Of a stretch of DNA of 20,478 bases, positions 5,985 to 16,857 are shown one piece after another (the first letter of the stretch is position 1; each line of letters begins with the position of its first letter). The stretch is taken from assembly GCF_003437535.1 (NCBI RefSeq), contig NZ_QSQT01000032.1, positions 1 to 20,478 of the forward strand, given 5' to 3'. Origin of the DNA: Phocaeicola plebeius. GTDB lineage: Bacteria; Bacteroidota; Bacteroidia; Bacteroidales; Bacteroidaceae. Both the position numbers and the translations under genes were made by a program. The notes beneath the pieces were generated by a model. That model was not told where the DNA came from. It saw only the letters and a program-made list of their open reading frames with translations, and did no database searches.

Positions 5985-6911
5985 ATGAGAAAGTATCTTT
6001 TTTGTGAAGCTGGCTTTGTAGAGAAAGCCAACTGGCAACCTAACTGCTGGATTAACATTGAATGTCCGGATGCCGCGGACTTCCACTTCCTGCAAGAACA
6101 ATTAAAAGTTCCCCAGTCTTTTTTGAATGACATTGCCGATACCGACGAACGTCCGCGTACGGATACTGAAGGTAACTGGCTGCTGACCATTCTGCGTATT
6201 CCCGTACAGACTCCTGATTCAAAAGTGCCGTATGCCACGGTGCCTATCGGTATCATTACGAACAATGAACTGGTGATTTCGGTGTGCTATCACTCTACGG
6301 AGATGCTGCCGGACTTCATCGAACATACGCAGCGCAAAGGTATCAACGTGCCCAATAAATACGAACTGATTCTGCGACTGATTTACTCGTCGGCTGTATG
6401 GTTCCTGAAATACCTGAAACAAATCAACAACGAAGTAAACAATGCGGAAAAGGAGTTGGAACGTAGCATCCGTAACGAGGACTTGCTCCGACTGATGAAC
6501 CTGCAGAAGAGTCTGGTATATTTCAATACGTCTATCCGTGGCAATGAGGTCATGATAGGCAAATTGCAGAATATCTTTAATGAGAAGGACTATCAGAATA
6601 CGGAACTGACAGAAGATGTGCTCATCGAACTGAAGCAGGCACACAATCAGGTAAACATCTACAGCGACATTCTTACGGGTACCATGGATGCTTTTGCTTC
6701 CATCATCTCCAATAACGTGAACACCATCATGAAACGCATGACCAGTCTTTCCATCGTGCTGATGGTACCGACGCTGATTGCCAGTTTCTATGGTATGAAC
6801 GTGGATATTCACATCGAAGGACTGCCACACGCCTTTGCCTTGATTGTATGTTTCTCCATCTTCCTCTCGGCAACGGCCTTTGTTATTTTCCGGAAAATAA
6901 AGTGGTTCTAA
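5985..6911 (+). CDS. corA: CorA family magnesium/divalent cation transporter
   Basis: This encodes a 308-aa inner-membrane channel for Mg2+ (possibly also Co2+ or Ni2+) that works as a pentamer. The N-terminal two thirds form the cytoplasmic sensor domain ending in a long helical stalk. Two transmembrane helices sit at the C-terminus, at about residues 249-269 and 283-303, joined by the signature YGMN (GMN at 270-272), and a basic RKIKWF tail closes the protein. The ATG at 5985 is preferred over the in-frame ATG at 5964 because AGGAG lies 7 bases before it and the homologue-like start MRKYLF follows. A clear Shine-Dalgarno sequence is unusual in this phylum, and here it is buried in a hairpin. 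A small membrane protein gene follows 11 bp downstream. Confidence 0.95.
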   Translation: MRKYLFCEAGFVEKANWQPNCWINIECPDAADFHFLQEQLKVPQSFLNDIADTDERPRTDTEGNWLLTILRIPVQTPDSKVPYATVPIGIITNNELVISVCYHSTEMLPDFIEHTQRKGINVPNKYELILRLIYSSAVWFLKYLKQINNEVNNAEKELERSIRNEDLLRLMNLQKSLVYFNTSIRGNEVMIGKLQNIFNEKDYQNTELTEDVLIELKQAHNQVNIYSDILTGTMDAFASIISNNVNTIMKRMTSLSIVLMVPTLIASFYGMNVDIHIEGLPHAFALIVCFSIFLSATAFVIFRKIKWF

Positions 6912-6922
6912 GCTGAGGGTAT

Positions 6923-7342
6923 ATGAAATACGGAGTATCTTCCAATACGCTGCTGCTTACGGCCGGAATCGTATGGCTGGTCGCCGGTATCAACATTCTC
7001 CGTATCGGCATTTCCTGCTGGATAACGGACGCGCACTACTGGCTGCTCAAGGTCTGCGAGGCCAGTCTGATATTCCTGCTGTTTTTCTGCATGATTTTCC
7101 ACAAGCTCTACCGCAAGCATGCACAGCGTATCACAGCCGGTAACCCCAACAAACGCTGTCCATTCTCGTTTTTTGACGTGAAGGGCTGGCTGGTGATGGC
7201 TTTCATGATTGCACTGGGCATAACTATCCGTACCGCACGCCTGCTGCCTGAAAGTTTTATTGCAGTCTTTTATACCGGACTTTCCCTCGCGCTGATGGCT
7301 ACAGGAGGACGTTTCATTCTGCTATATTGGAAAAGAAAATAA
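6923..7342 (+). CDS. Four-helix membrane protein of unknown function
   Basis: This 139-aa protein has about four hydrophobic segments: roughly residues 8-30, 40-60, 89-106 and 112-132. Loops contain basic residues (HKLYRKHAQR near 59-69 and WKRK at the end), so a cytoplasmic loop and C-terminus are expected under the positive-inside rule. I do not recognise the family. It starts 11 bp after the corA stop on the same strand, so it is most likely co-transcribed and may act with CorA or share its regulation; that link is inference. GAGGG lies shortly before the ATG as a weak ribosome binding site. Base composition is like that of corA, so it is not an obvious recent arrival. Confidence 0.85.
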   Translation: MKYGVSSNTLLLTAGIVWLVAGINILRIGISCWITDAHYWLLKVCEASLIFLLFFCMIFHKLYRKHAQRITAGNPNKRCPFSFFDVKGWLVMAFMIALGITIRTARLLPESFIAVFYTGLSLALMATGGRFILLYWKRK

Positions 7343-7483
7343 AGCCGGGCAATACGCATCAGCGGAATGTAGTCTTCCCTCCTATGATGCGGAAATGAGA
7401 GGTACTACACAATTACAATAGTCAATTATCAGAGTAACGAAAACTTTAAATATACGATGCCTGCTTACATCGAATAAGCACAT

Positions 7484-7518
7484 AAAAAAAAGCCGCCTCA
7501 AATGAGACGGCTCTTTTT
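7484..7518 (-). terminator. Terminator of rpoC, possibly bidirectional
   Basis: On the minus strand, AGCCGTCTC-ATTT-GAGGCGGCT makes a 9-bp stem with one U-G pair and is followed by eight T. Read on the plus strand, the same stem has one C-A mismatch and is followed by CTCTTTTT, so it can also stop the corA transcript. It lies 17 bp after the rpoC stop. Confidence 0.9.
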
Positions 7519-7534
7519 ATGATAGTAGTTGAGA

Positions 7535-10500
7535 TTATTCAACTCCACTGTAATCTAATACATTCTTCTTGTTAGCCAAGATGCGATCGTATTCTTCTTT
7601 AGAACCTACCACAATCTTTTCAAACTCACGCTGACCTGTACCAGCAGGAATCAAGTGACCGCAGATTACGTTCTCTTTCATACCTTCCAGTTTATCAACC
7701 TTACCGTTGATAGCAGCTTCGTTCAATACCTTGGTAGTTTCCTGGAATGATGCAGCTGACATGAAGCTTGATGTCTGCAATGCAGCACGTGTAATACCCT
7801 GCAGAATCTGAGTAGAAGTAGCAGGAACTGCATCACGTACTTCAACCAGTTTCAAGTCGCGGCGTTTCAGCATACTGTTTTCATCACGGAGCTTACGAGC
7901 TGTAACAATCTGTCCCGGCTGCAAGTTCTGAGAATCACCAGCATCTACAACCACTTTCTTACCCCAGATACGGTCGTTTTCCTCATTGAATTCAATGCGG
8001 TCTACAACCTGCTGTTCCAAGAAGCGAGTATCACCCGGTTCGTCAATCTGTACCTTACGCATCATCTGACGAACGATAATTTCGAAGTGCTTATCGTTAA
8101 TCTTCACACCCTGCAGACGGTAAACGTCCTGGATTTCATTTACGATATATTCCTGAACGGCTGTAGGACCTTTGATGGCCAAGATGTCGGCAGGAGTAAT
8201 AGCACCATCAGACAACGGAGTTCCGGCACGTACATAGTCGTTTTCCTGAACCAGAATCTGCTTAGACAAAGCAACCAAGTACTTACGAACGTCACCAGTC
8301 TTCGATGTAACGATGATTTCACGGTTACCACGTTTAATCTTACCCATCGTAATTTCACCATCGATTTCAGAAACGACAGCCGGATTAGACGGATTACGAG
8401 CTTCGAACAGCTCAGTTACACGTGGAAGACCACCGGTGATATCACCCGCCTTACCTACGGCACGCGGAATTTTCACCAGAATATCACCCGACTTCACGGT
8501 TTGTTTGTCTTCTACTACTACGTGACCACCTACCGGCAAGTTGTATGTACGGATAATTCCACCGTTCTCATCCAAGATGTGCAATGACGGAATCTTCGTC
8601 TTATCCTTAGATTCAGTAATAATGATTTCACGCAAACCTGTAGCTTCATCAGATTCTACCTTATAGGTTACGTTTTCAATTACTGATTCAAAGTCAATCT
8701 TACCAGCAGCTTCTGTTACGATAACGGCGTTGAACGGGTCCCACTTAGCAATCAGCTTACCCTTTTCTACCACCTCACCGTCTGAAGCATACAGTTTAGA
8801 ACCGTAAGGAACGTTGTGAGTAGAAAGGATGATACCTGTATGTACATCCACAAAGCGAACTTCGGCCAGACGACCTACAACAATCTTCACTGGTTCACCA
8901 GTTTCTTCTACAGCATCAACCGTACGCAATTCTTCGAATTCCAAACGAGCATCATTCTTAGCTACGATACTTGCATTGGCAGCCATATTACCTGCGATAC
9001 CTCCGGCGTGGAATGTACGCAGAGTCAACTGAGTACCCGGTTCACCGATTGACTGAGCAGCGATTACGCCGACAGCTTCACCTTTCTGTACCATACGGCT
9101 GGTAGCCAAGTTACGTCCGTAACATTTCGCACATACACCCTTCTTAGATTCACAAGTCAATACAGAACGGATTTCTACGCTTTCAATCGGAGATTTTTCG
9201 ATTTCTTCCGCAATGTCTTCTGTGATTTCTTCACCAGCAGCTACAATCAGCTTACCAGTTGTCGGGTGGATAATATCATGAACAGATACACGACCCAGAA
9301 TACGTTCGTACAAAGTAGCGATAACTTCATCGTTGTTCTTCAATGCTGTACAAACCAGACCACGCAATGTACCACAGTCTTCTTCGTTGATAATCACGTC
9401 ATGAGAAACGTCAACCAAACGACGAGTCAAGTATCCGGCATCGGCAGTCTTCAACGCGGTATCGGCAAGACCCTTACGAGCACCGTGGGTAGAGATAAAG
9501 TATTCCAACACCGAAAGACCTTCCTTAAAGTTAGAAAGAATCGGGTTTTCAATAATCTGTGCACCCTCAGCACCAGCTTTCTGCGGTTTAGCCATCAAAC
9601 CACGCATACCAGACAACTGACGGATCTGTTCCTTAGAACCACGGGCACCAGAATCCAACATCATAAATACAGAGTTAAATCCTTGGTCGTCGTTCTTAAT
9701 AGTCTTATATAGAATGTCTGACAAGTCACTGTTTACGTGAGTCCAAGTATCAATTACCTGGTTGTAACGTTCGTTATCGGTGATGAATCCCATGTTATAG
9801 TTCATCATAATCTGTTCGATTTCTTCGTTACCACGTTTTACCAGTTCTTCCTTCTCCTTCGGGATAATGATATCACCCAAGTTGAATGACAGACCACCTT
9901 CGAATGCTTTCTTATAACCTAAGTTCTTGATACCATCCAAGAATTCGCAAGCACGAGCCACACCGACAGCCTTAATAACATCGCTGATGATGTCACGCAG
10001 AGACTTCTTAGAAATAACGGTATTCAAATAACCACATTCATCCGGAACCAGTTCATTTACAATGACACGACCTACAGAAGTTTCCTTAATCAACTTCTTC
10101 ACGATATTGCCGTTTTCATCAAGGTCATTAGCCACTACGCTGATAATAGCGTGAATGTCTACCTTACCTTCATTGTAAGCAATCATTGCTTCTTCCGGTC
10201 CATAGAAAATCAAACCTTCACCTTTGGCACCCTTACGCAATTTGGTAATGTAATACAATCCCAATACCATATCCTGTGCAGGCACAGTGATAGGCGCACC
10301 ATTGGCAGGGTTCAAAATATTGTGTGACTGAAGCATCAACATCTGAGCTTCCAGTACAGCTTCGTTACTCAAAGGCAAGTGTACGGCCATCTGGTCACCA
10401 TCGAAGTCGGCGTTGAACGCGGTACAAGCCAACGGGTGCAACTGGATAGCTTTTCCTTCAATCATCTTCGGCTGGAAGGCCTGAATACCCAAACGGTGAA

Positions 10501-11821
10501 GTGTCGGAGCACGGTTCAGCAATACAGGGTGTCCCTTCATTACATGTTCCAGGATATCCCAGATAACAGATTCCTTGCGGTCTACAATCTTCTTCGCTGA
10601 TTTCACAGTCTTCACAATACCACGTTCAATCAGCTTACGGATGATGAACGGTTTGTACAATTCTGCAGCCATCAACTTAGGAATACCACATTCACCCATC
10701 TTCAATTCCGGACCTACAACGATTACAGAACGAGCAGAGTAGTCCACACGTTTACCCAACAAGTTCTGACGGAAACGTCCTTGCTTACCTTTCAAGCTGT
10801 CTGACAAAGATTTCAACGGACGGTTGGCATCTGTCTTCACTGCACTCGACTTACGAGAGTTGTCGAACAATGAATCGACAGCTTCCTGAAGCATACGTTT
10901 CTCATTACGTAAGATTACTTCCGGAGCCTTGATTTCAATCAGACGTTTCAAACGGTTGTTACGGATAATCACACGACGATACAAATCGTTCAAGTCTGAA
11001 GTTGCAAAGCGACCACCATCCAGCGGAACCAACGGACGCAATTCAGGCGGAATAACCGGTACGATACGTACAATCATCCATTCCGGTTTGTTGCGGCCAC
11101 GAGATGCACGGAAAGATTCTACTACCTGCAAGCGCTTCAAAGCTTCATTCTTGCGCTGCTGTGAAGAATCACTGTTTGCCTTATGACGCAATTCGTATGA
11201 CAGAGCATCCAAATCAATTCCTACCAGCAAATCATAGATTGCTTCAGCACCCATCTTGGCGATGAACTTATTCGGATCGCTGTCTTCCAGGTATTGATTT
11301 TCTTTCGGAAGAGTTTCCATAATATCCAGGTACTCTTCTTCAGACAACAAGTCATATTTACTGATACCATCTTCAGCCTTCACACCCGGCTGGATAACTA
11401 CATAACGTTCATAATAAATGATAGCATCCAGTTTCTTTGTCGGCAATCCCAGCAGATAACCAATCTTATTAGGCAATGAACGGAAATACCAGATATGAGC
11501 TACAGGTACCACCAACTGAATGTGACCACTACGCTCACGACGTACTTTCTTTTCTGTTACTTCCACACCGCATCGGTCGCAGACAATGCCTTTGTAGCGA
11601 ATACGTTTGTACTTGCCGCAATGACATTCGTAGTCTTTCACCGGACCGAAGATACGTTCGCAGAACAAACCGTCACGTTCCGGTTTATAAGTACGATAGT
11701 TGATGGTTTCCGGTTTCAGAACCTCACCATAAGAATTTTCCAGAATCTCTTCGGGTGATGCCAGACCGATCGTAATCTTTGAGAAATTACTTTTTATCTT
11801 AGTATCTTTTCTAAAAGCCAT
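7535..11821 (-). CDS. rpoC: DNA-directed RNA polymerase subunit beta-prime
   Basis: This is the 1428-aa catalytic subunit of RNA polymerase. It carries the absolutely conserved NADFDGDQM at 470-478, where Asp472, Asp474 and Asp476 hold the catalytic Mg2+. The N-terminal zinc site is made of Cys66, Cys68, Cys81 and Cys84. The second zinc site comprises Cys816, Cys890, Cys897 and Cys900. The trigger-loop region lies near [18 protein letters not shown] at about 784-801. The clamp and rudder region includes [20 protein letters not shown] at about 354-373. The length is normal for Bacteroidetes. It is the last gene of the cluster, starts 76 bp after the rpoB stop and is closed by a strong terminator. 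No Shine-Dalgarno sequence is visible. Confidence 0.99.
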   Translation of the reverse strand: MAFRKDTKIKSNFSKITIGLASPEEILENSYGEVLKPETINYRTYKPERDGLFCERIFGPVKDYECHCGKYKRIRYKGIVCDRCGVEVTEKKVRRERSGHIQLVVPVAHIWYFRSLPNKIGYLLGLPTKKLDAIIYYERYVVIQPGVKAEDGISKYDLLSEEEYLDIMETLPKENQYLEDSDPNKFIAKMGAEAIYDLLVGIDLDALSYELRHKANSDSSQQRKNEALKRLQVVESFRASRGRNKPEWMIVRIVPVIPPELRPLVPLDGGRFATSDLNDLYRRVIIRNNRLKRLIEIKAPEVILRNEKRMLQEAVDSLFDNSRKSSAVKTDANRPLKSLSDSLKGKQGRFRQNLLGKRVDYSARSVIVVGPELKMGECGIPKLMAAELYKPFIIRKLIERGIVKTVKSAKKIVDRKESVIWDILEHVMKGHPVLLNRAPTLHRLGIQAFQPKMIEGKAIQLHPLACTAFNADFDGDQMAVHLPLSNEAVLEAQMLMLQSHNILNPANGAPITVPAQDMVLGLYYITKLRKGAKGEGLIFYGPEEAMIAYNEGKVDIHAIISVVANDLDENGNIVKKLIKETSVGRVIVNELVPDECGYLNTVISKKSLRDIISDVIKAVGVARACEFLDGIKNLGYKKAFEGGLSFNLGDIIIPKEKEELVKRGNEEIEQIMMNYNMGFITDNERYNQVIDTWTHVNSDLSDILYKTIKNDDQGFNSVFMMLDSGARGSKEQIRQLSGMRGLMAKPQKAGAEGAQIIENPILSNFKEGLSVLEYFISTHGARKGLADTALKTADAGYLTRRLVDVSHDVIINEEDCGTLRGLVCTALKNNDEVIATLYERILGRVSVHDIIHPTTGKLIVAAGEEITEDIAEEIEKSPIESVEIRSVLTCESKKGVCAKCYGRNLATSRMVQKGEAVGVIAAQSIGEPGTQLTLRTFHAGGIAGNMAANASIVAKNDARLEFEELRTVDAVEETGEPVKIVVGRLAEVRFVDVHTGIILSTHNVPYGSKLYASDGEVVEKGKLIAKWDPFNAVIVTEAAGKIDFESVIENVTYKVESDEATGLREIIITESKDKTKIPSLHILDENGGIIRTYNLPVGGHVVVEDKQTVKSGDILVKIPRAVGKAGDITGGLPRVTELFEARNPSNPAVVSEIDGEITMGKIKRGNREIIVTSKTGDVRKYLVALSKQILVQENDYVRAGTPLSDGAITPADILAIKGPTAVQEYIVNEIQDVYRLQGVKINDKHFEIIVRQMMRKVQIDEPGDTRFLEQQVVDRIEFNEENDRIWGKKVVVDAGDSQNLQPGQIVTARKLRDENSMLKRRDLKLVEVRDAVPATSTQILQGITRAALQTSSFMSAASFQETTKVLNEAAINGKVDKLEGMKENVICGHLIPAGTGQREFEKIVVGSKEEYDRILANKKNVLDYSGVE

Positions 11822-11854
11822 ACTTTTTATTTTATGATAATGAAGAATTTAATC

Positions 11855-11888
11855 ATGAAGAATGGAAGTTATCTTTTCCATTCTTCAT
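11855..11888 (-). other. 13-bp hairpin between rpoB and rpoC
   Basis: ATGAAGAATGGAA and TTCCATTCTTCAT form a perfect 13-bp inverted repeat with an 8-base loop in the 76-bp rpoB-rpoC gap. On the minus strand no T-run follows, so it is not a standard terminator. It may be an RNase processing site, an mRNA-stabilising element, or a remnant of an intergenic repeat. Confidence 0.75.
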
Positions 11889-11897
11889 TTGAAAAAG

Positions 11898-14800
11898 TTA
11901 TTCCAGCGTAATGCTCAAGCACAAACCCCTAAGTTCATGCAACAATACGTTGAGAGATTCAGGAATACCCGGAGTCGGCATAGGTTCACCTTTCACAATT
12001 GCTTCGTATGCCTTAGAACGTCCTACTACATCATCAGACTTGATAGTCAAGATTTCCTGAAGTACATGAGCAGCACCGAATGCTTCGATTGCCCAAACCT
12101 CCATTTCTCCGAAACGCTGACCACCGAACTGAGCCTTACCACCAAGTGGCTGTTGAGTAATCAATGAGTACGGACCGATTGAACGGGCATGCATTTTGTC
12201 TTCAACCATGTGACCCAGTTTCAACATGTAAGTCACACCGACTGTAGCCGGCTGGTCAAACTGATCACCTGTACCACCATCATACAAGTAAGTCTTACAA
12301 TAGCGTGGCAGACCAGCTTTGTCAGTCCATTCATCCAAGTCATCCAAAGTAGCACCATCGAAAATCGGAGTCGCAAACTTCACACCCAATTCTTTTCCAG
12401 CGCGTCCCAGTACGGCTTCGAAAATCTGACCGATGTTCATACGAGAAGGCACACCCAACGGGTTCAATACGATATCAACCGGTGTACCGTCAGCCAAGAA
12501 CGGCATATCTTCCTGACGAACCACGCGTGAAACGATACCCTTGTTACCGTGACGACCGGCCATCTTATCACCCACACCAATCTTACGTTTCTTAGCAATG
12601 TAAACCTTCGCCATCTGAATAATACCTGAAGGCAACTCATCACCGATTGTCAACGCAAACTTCTTACGTTTCAATTCAGCATCCAGTTCCTTGTACTTCT
12701 TCAGATAGTTTACGATAAGATCACGAATCATATCATTCTTATGAGCATCAGCAGTCCACTTGCTCAACTGAATTACAGTATAATCCAATGATTCCAAATC
12801 GTATTTAGTAAACTTAGCTCCCTTAGCAATCACTTCAGTTCCCAGATAATCCTTCACACCCTGAGAAACCTTATCAGCTGTCAATACCAGCAACTTGTCA
12901 ATCAAGATTGCTTTCAGAGCTGCAGCTTTTTCTTCAAATTCTTCATTCAGTTTCGGCAGAATAGCCTTATCTGCATTTTTCTCGCTACGAGTCTTGATTA
13001 CACGAGAATATAATTTCTTGTCAATAACCACACCGCGCAATGATGGAGAAGCTTTCAATGAAGCATCCTTCACATCTCCAGCCTTGTCACCAAAGATAGC
13101 ACGCAACAGTTTTTCTTCTGGAGAAGGATCAGATTCTCCCTTCGGAGTAATCTTACCAATCAGGATATCGCCCGGCTCAATACGTGCACCAATACGTACG
13201 ATACCGTTTTCATCCAAATCTTTAGTTGCTTCTTCGCTTACATTCGGAATATCAGAAGTCAATTCCTCCATTCCGCGTTTGGTTTCGCGTACTTCCAGAA
13301 TATATTCATCTACGTGAACAGATGTCAGAATATCTTCACGAACCACACGTTCGTTCAATACAATAGCATCCTCATAGTTGTAACCCTTCCAAGGCATGTA
13401 AGCTACCAGCAGGTTCTTACCCAATGCCAGCTCTCCATTTGCAGTAGAATAACCTTCAGTCAGGATATCTCCCTTCTTCACGCGCTGTCCTTTATTACAA
13501 ATCGGACGCAAGTCGATGGTCATGCTCTGGTTTGTCTTACGGAACTTCGGAATACGATATTCCTTCAATGCCGGTTCGAAGCTTACAAATTCTTCATCTT
13601 CTGTACGGTCATACAAAATACGAATTGTAGTAGCATCCACAAAGTCAATCACACCATCACCTTCTGCAGCAATCTGTGTACGTGAATCTTCACACAATTG
13701 TTTTTCGATACCTGTACCTACAATCGGAGCTTCAGTCTTCAACAAAGGAACTGCCTGGCGCATCATGTTAGATCCCATCAACGCACGGTTCGCATCGTCA
13801 TGTTCAAGGAACGGAATCAATGAAGCCGCAATAGATGCAATCTGCTGAGGAGCTACGTCCATCAATTCTACCTGGTCCGGAGTAACTACCGGATAATCCG
13901 CATCACGACGCGCTTTTACCTTTTCACGGATAAATGTACCGTCATCATTCAGTGGAGCATTACCCTGAGCGATAATCTTGTCTTCTTCTTCTTCTGCAGA
14001 AAGGTATTCAATACCTTCATTTGACAAGTCTACTACTCCATCTTTTACTTTACGGTAAGGAGTAACAATAAAGCCCAGTTCATTAATCTTTGCGTAAACA
14101 CACAAAGAAGAAATCAAACCGATGTTCGGACCTTCAGGAGTTTCAATCGGACACAAACGACCATAGTGAGTATAGTGTACGTCTCGAACCTCGAAACCAG
14201 CACGGTCACGTGACAAACCACCAGGTCCCAAAGCTGACAAACGACGCTTGTGCGTAATTTCAGCCAACGGGTTAGTCTGGTCCATGAACTGTGACAAAGC
14301 ATTTGTTCCAAAGAATGAGTTGATTACAGACGAAATAGTTTTTGCGTTAATCAAATCAATCGGAGTAAATACTTCGTTGTCGCGTACGTTCATACGTTCA
14401 CGGATTGTACGTGACATACGAGCCAGACCAATTGCAAACTGGTTAGACAACTGTTCACCCACTGTACGTACACGACGGTTACTCAAGTGGTCAATATCAT
14501 CCACATCAGCCTTTGAGTTAATCAACTCAATGAGATATTTAATAATCTCGATAATATCTTGTTTCGTCAATACTCTGACATCCATAGGAGTATCCAGGTT
14601 CAACTTCTTGTTGATACGATAACGTCCTACATCACCCAAGTCATAACGTTTTTCTGAGAAGAACAAGTTGTTGATAACTTCGCGTGCACTTGCATCATCA
14701 GCAGGGTCTGCATTACGCAGCTGGCGATAGATATACAATACAGCTTCCTTTTCAGAGTTACTTGGGTCTTTCTGTAAAGTATTGAAGATAATAGAATAGT

Positions 14801-15710
14801 CAGAGGCATTTGCTTCTTCGTTGTGAACGAGGATATTCTGTACACCAGACTCGATAATCAAGTCGATATGTTCAGGTTCAATGACAGTTTCACGGTCAAT
14901 TACTACCTCGTTACGTTCGATAGAAACAACTTCACCAGTATCTTCATCCACAAAATCTTCTGTCCACGTTTTCAATACACGAGCAGCCAATTTGCGTCCA
15001 ATAATCTTTTTCAGGTTAGTTTTGTTAACCTTTACATCCTCAGCCAGATTGAAAATTTCAAGAATATCCTTATCATTTTCAAATCCTACAGCTCTCAACA
15101 AAGTTGTTACCGGAAGCTTCTTCTTACGGTCGATGTACGCATACATCACATTGTTGATATCCGTAGCGAACTCAATCCAAGATCCTTTAAACGGGATAAT
15201 ACGAGCCGAATACAATTTGGTACCATTGGCATGGATGCTCTGACCAAAGAATACACCCGGAGAACGGTGCAGCTGAGAAACAACTACACGTTCAGCACCA
15301 TTAATTACAAAGGTGCCTTTCGGAGTCATATAAGGAATTGGTCCCAGATACACATCCTGAATCACTGTATCAAAATCTTCGTGATCGGGGTCGGTACAAT
15401 AAAGCTTCAATTTAGCTTTCAAAGGTACACTATATGTCAAGCCACGTTCCAAACAATCATCAATTGTATAGTGAGGCGGATCAATATAGTAGTCAAGGAA
15501 CTCGAGCACGAAGTTATTGCGTGTATCAGCTATAGGGAAGTTTTCCGCAAAAACCTTATACAAGCCATCATTCTTTCGTTTTTCGGGTGGGGTATCTAAT
15601 TGCAAGAAGTCCTGAAATGACTTCAACTGTACTTCCAGGAAATCCGGATACTGCATCGGATTCTTAATAGAAGCAAAATTAATTCGTTGATTTTGAGTTT
15701 CTGAAGACAT
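11898..15710 (-). CDS. rpoB: DNA-directed RNA polymerase subunit beta
   Basis: This is the 1270-aa beta subunit of RNA polymerase. The start is set at 15710 ([18 protein letters not shown]), the normal N-terminus in Bacteroides; the in-frame Met at 15764 lies inside a leader hairpin and would add an unrelated 18-residue prefix. The rifampicin region reads [20 protein letters not shown] at 472-491; Asp477, His487 and Ser492 match E. coli Asp516, His526 and Ser531 and are wild type. [12 protein letters not shown] and the C-terminal [18 protein letters not shown], which contacts beta-prime, are present. A large attenuator-like hairpin precedes it in the 158-bp gap after rplL. Confidence 0.99.
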   Translation of the reverse strand: MSSETQNQRINFASIKNPMQYPDFLEVQLKSFQDFLQLDTPPEKRKNDGLYKVFAENFPIADTRNNFVLEFLDYYIDPPHYTIDDCLERGLTYSVPLKAKLKLYCTDPDHEDFDTVIQDVYLGPIPYMTPKGTFVINGAERVVVSQLHRSPGVFFGQSIHANGTKLYSARIIPFKGSWIEFATDINNVMYAYIDRKKKLPVTTLLRAVGFENDKDILEIFNLAEDVKVNKTNLKKIIGRKLAARVLKTWTEDFVDEDTGEVVSIERNEVVIDRETVIEPEHIDLIIESGVQNILVHNEEANASDYSIIFNTLQKDPSNSEKEAVLYIYRQLRNADPADDASAREVINNLFFSEKRYDLGDVGRYRINKKLNLDTPMDVRVLTKQDIIEIIKYLIELINSKADVDDIDHLSNRRVRTVGEQLSNQFAIGLARMSRTIRERMNVRDNEVFTPIDLINAKTISSVINSFFGTNALSQFMDQTNPLAEITHKRRLSALGPGGLSRDRAGFEVRDVHYTHYGRLCPIETPEGPNIGLISSLCVYAKINELGFIVTPYRKVKDGVVDLSNEGIEYLSAEEEEDKIIAQGNAPLNDDGTFIREKVKARRDADYPVVTPDQVELMDVAPQQIASIAASLIPFLEHDDANRALMGSNMMRQAVPLLKTEAPIVGTGIEKQLCEDSRTQIAAEGDGVIDFVDATTIRILYDRTEDEEFVSFEPALKEYRIPKFRKTNQSMTIDLRPICNKGQRVKKGDILTEGYSTANGELALGKNLLVAYMPWKGYNYEDAIVLNERVVREDILTSVHVDEYILEVRETKRGMEELTSDIPNVSEEATKDLDENGIVRIGARIEPGDILIGKITPKGESDPSPEEKLLRAIFGDKAGDVKDASLKASPSLRGVVIDKKLYSRVIKTRSEKNADKAILPKLNEEFEEKAAALKAILIDKLLVLTADKVSQGVKDYLGTEVIAKGAKFTKYDLESLDYTVIQLSKWTADAHKNDMIRDLIVNYLKKYKELDAELKRKKFALTIGDELPSGIIQMAKVYIAKKRKIGVGDKMAGRHGNKGIVSRVVRQEDMPFLADGTPVDIVLNPLGVPSRMNIGQIFEAVLGRAGKELGVKFATPIFDGATLDDLDEWTDKAGLPRYCKTYLYDGGTGDQFDQPATVGVTYMLKLGHMVEDKMHARSIGPYSLITQQPLGGKAQFGGQRFGEMEVWAIEAFGAAHVLQEILTIKSDDVVGRSKAYEAIVKGEPMPTPGIPESLNVLLHELRGLCLSITLE

Positions 15711-15730
15711 CTGTATGGAGTTTAAAATGT

Positions 15731-15787
15731 AAAAACTAGGATAATAACAGTCGGTCACTCTCACAGTTCCGACAGATGAAACCTAGT
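15731..15787 (-). other. Second, branched hairpin in the rpoB leader
   Basis: An outer stem pairs ACTAGG (15735-15740) with CCTAGT (15782-15787). After internal loops of 8-9 bases an inner stem pairs GTCGG (15750-15754) with CCGAC (15769-15773). On the minus strand, CCTAG is followed directly by TTTTTAC. It may be a second, weaker attenuator or a protein-binding leader element before rpoB. Confidence 0.45.
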
Positions 15788-15804
15788 GAACTTAATATAG
15801 ACGC

Positions 15805-15843
15805 AAAAAGGTTAAGAATCCTCTTTACAGAGGACTCTTAACC
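15805..15843 (-). terminator. Attenuator/terminator between rplL and rpoB
   Basis: In the minus-strand RNA, GGTTAAGAGTCCTCT, loop GTAA, AGAGGATTCTTAACC makes a 15-bp stem with a single G-U pair, followed by TTTTTGCG. It sits 25 bp after the rplL stop and about 95 bp before rpoB. It has the full form of an intrinsic terminator inside an operon, so it probably lets only part of the ribosomal-protein transcription continue into rpoBC, as the rplL-rpoB attenuator does in E. coli. Confidence 0.85.
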
Positions 15844-15868
15844 GAACTACCTGATTTACAGGATAATC

Positions 15869-16246
15869 TTATTTAAGTTCAACTTCAGCTCCAGCTTCTT
15901 CCAAAGTTTTCTTCAAAGATTCAGCTTCGTCTTTAGCCAAACCTTCTTTTACTGTGCTAGGAGCACCGTCAACCAAGTCTTTTGCTTCTTTCAAGCCAAG
16001 ACCACAAGCTTCTTTAACGGCCTTAACAACCTGCAATTTAGCAGCACCTGCGCTCTTCAAAACTACATCGAATGAAGTTTTTTCTTCAGCAGCAGCTGCA
16101 CCAGCAGCAGCAGGACCAGCAGCAACAGCTACAGCTGCAGCAGCAGGTTCAATACCGTATTCTTCTTTAAGGATAGTTGCAAGTTCATTAACTTCTTTTA
16201 CTGTCAAGTTAACTAATTGTTCTGCAAAAGCTTTCAAATCTGCCAT
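15869..16246 (-). CDS. rplL: 50S ribosomal protein bL12 (L7/L12)
   Basis: This is the 125-aa stalk protein, present in several copies per ribosome, that recruits and stimulates translation factors with GTPase activity. The N-terminal dimerisation helices (residues 1-33) are followed by a flexible Ala-rich hinge of about 35-55 with [12 protein letters not shown], and by the C-terminal factor-binding domain with [20 protein letters not shown] and [15 protein letters not shown]. The length is typical. It follows rplJ, its anchor protein, after 79 bp and ends just before the attenuator that separates the ribosomal genes from rpoB. Confidence 0.98.
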   Translation of the reverse strand: MADLKAFAEQLVNLTVKEVNELATILKEEYGIEPAAAAVAVAAGPAAAGAAAAEEKTSFDVVLKSAGAAKLQVVKAVKEACGLGLKEAKDLVDGAPSTVKEGLAKDEAESLKKTLEEAGAEVELK

Positions 16247-16325
16247 TTTTGTATGAAATTTAATTGTTTGTACTATTTAAATATTAAAGTTGTTTGGTAT
16301 ATTCTCGACTAGGCACAGAGTGCAA

Positions 16326-16841
16326 TTATTCTGCACGTTCTGCCAAAGTCTGAAGAACTCCGTGAATGGTGTTGCCACCTGATTGAAGAGCCGAGATAAC
16401 GTTCTTTGCAGGAGACTGCAGCAAAGCCACGATTTCTGCAATAACTTCGTTCTTGCTCTTGATTGTTGCGAGAGCTTCCAACTGGTCTGCACCCACGTAG
16501 AATCCTTCTTCTGCATAAGCAGCTTTCAGGGCAGGAACTCCATCTTTGTATTCCTTCAACAGTTTTGCCGGAGCATTAGCTGTTTCACAGAACATTACAG
16601 AAGTAGTACCCTTCAAAGAATCAAACAATGGTGAGTAATCCACATCCAAGCTCATCAAAGCCTTGTGAAGCAAAGAATTCTTCACAACTATCAGCTTGAT
16701 ACCAGCCTTGAAACATTTTTTACGAAGGTCACTTGTAGCAGCTGCATCCATTGCAGTTGTATCAACCAAGTAAAAATGTCCGTATTGCTTTACAGTATCT
16801 GCTAACTGACCAATAATTACGCCTTTATCTTCCTTTCTCAT
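16326..16841 (-). CDS. rplJ: 50S ribosomal protein uL10
   Basis: This 171-aa protein forms the base of the ribosomal stalk: its N-terminal domain binds 23S rRNA with L11 and its C-terminal helix carries L7/L12 dimers. The sequence has the family start MRKEDKGVIIGQLADTVKQY, the FKAGIKLIVVKNSLLHKAL segment and a C-terminal helix ending LQTLAERAE. It lies 16 bp after rplA and 79 bp before rplL. Its ribosome binding site is notable: AAGGAGG (16846-16852) sits 4 bases before the ATG, a near-complete Shine-Dalgarno sequence, while the neighbouring ribosomal genes have none. Confidence 0.98.
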   Translation of the reverse strand: MRKEDKGVIIGQLADTVKQYGHFYLVDTTAMDAAATSDLRKKCFKAGIKLIVVKNSLLHKALMSLDVDYSPLFDSLKGTTSVMFCETANAPAKLLKEYKDGVPALKAAYAEEGFYVGADQLEALATIKSKNEVIAEIVALLQSPAKNVISALQSGGNTIHGVLQTLAERAE

Positions 16842-16845
16842 GATT

Positions 16846-16852
16846 CCTCCTT
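16846..16852 (-). promoter_or_regulatory. Strong Shine-Dalgarno sequence of rplJ
   Basis: The minus strand reads AAGGAGG four bases before the rplJ ATG. No comparable sequence precedes tuf, secE, nusG, rplK, rplA, rplL, rpoB or rpoC in this window. Confidence 0.8.
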
Positions 16853-16857
16853 AATTA

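Noticed and set aside
15711..15764. Longer rpoB start at 15764
   Set aside because: The extra residues are unlike RpoB N-termini and come from the leader hairpin; [10 protein letters not shown] at 15710 is the expected start.
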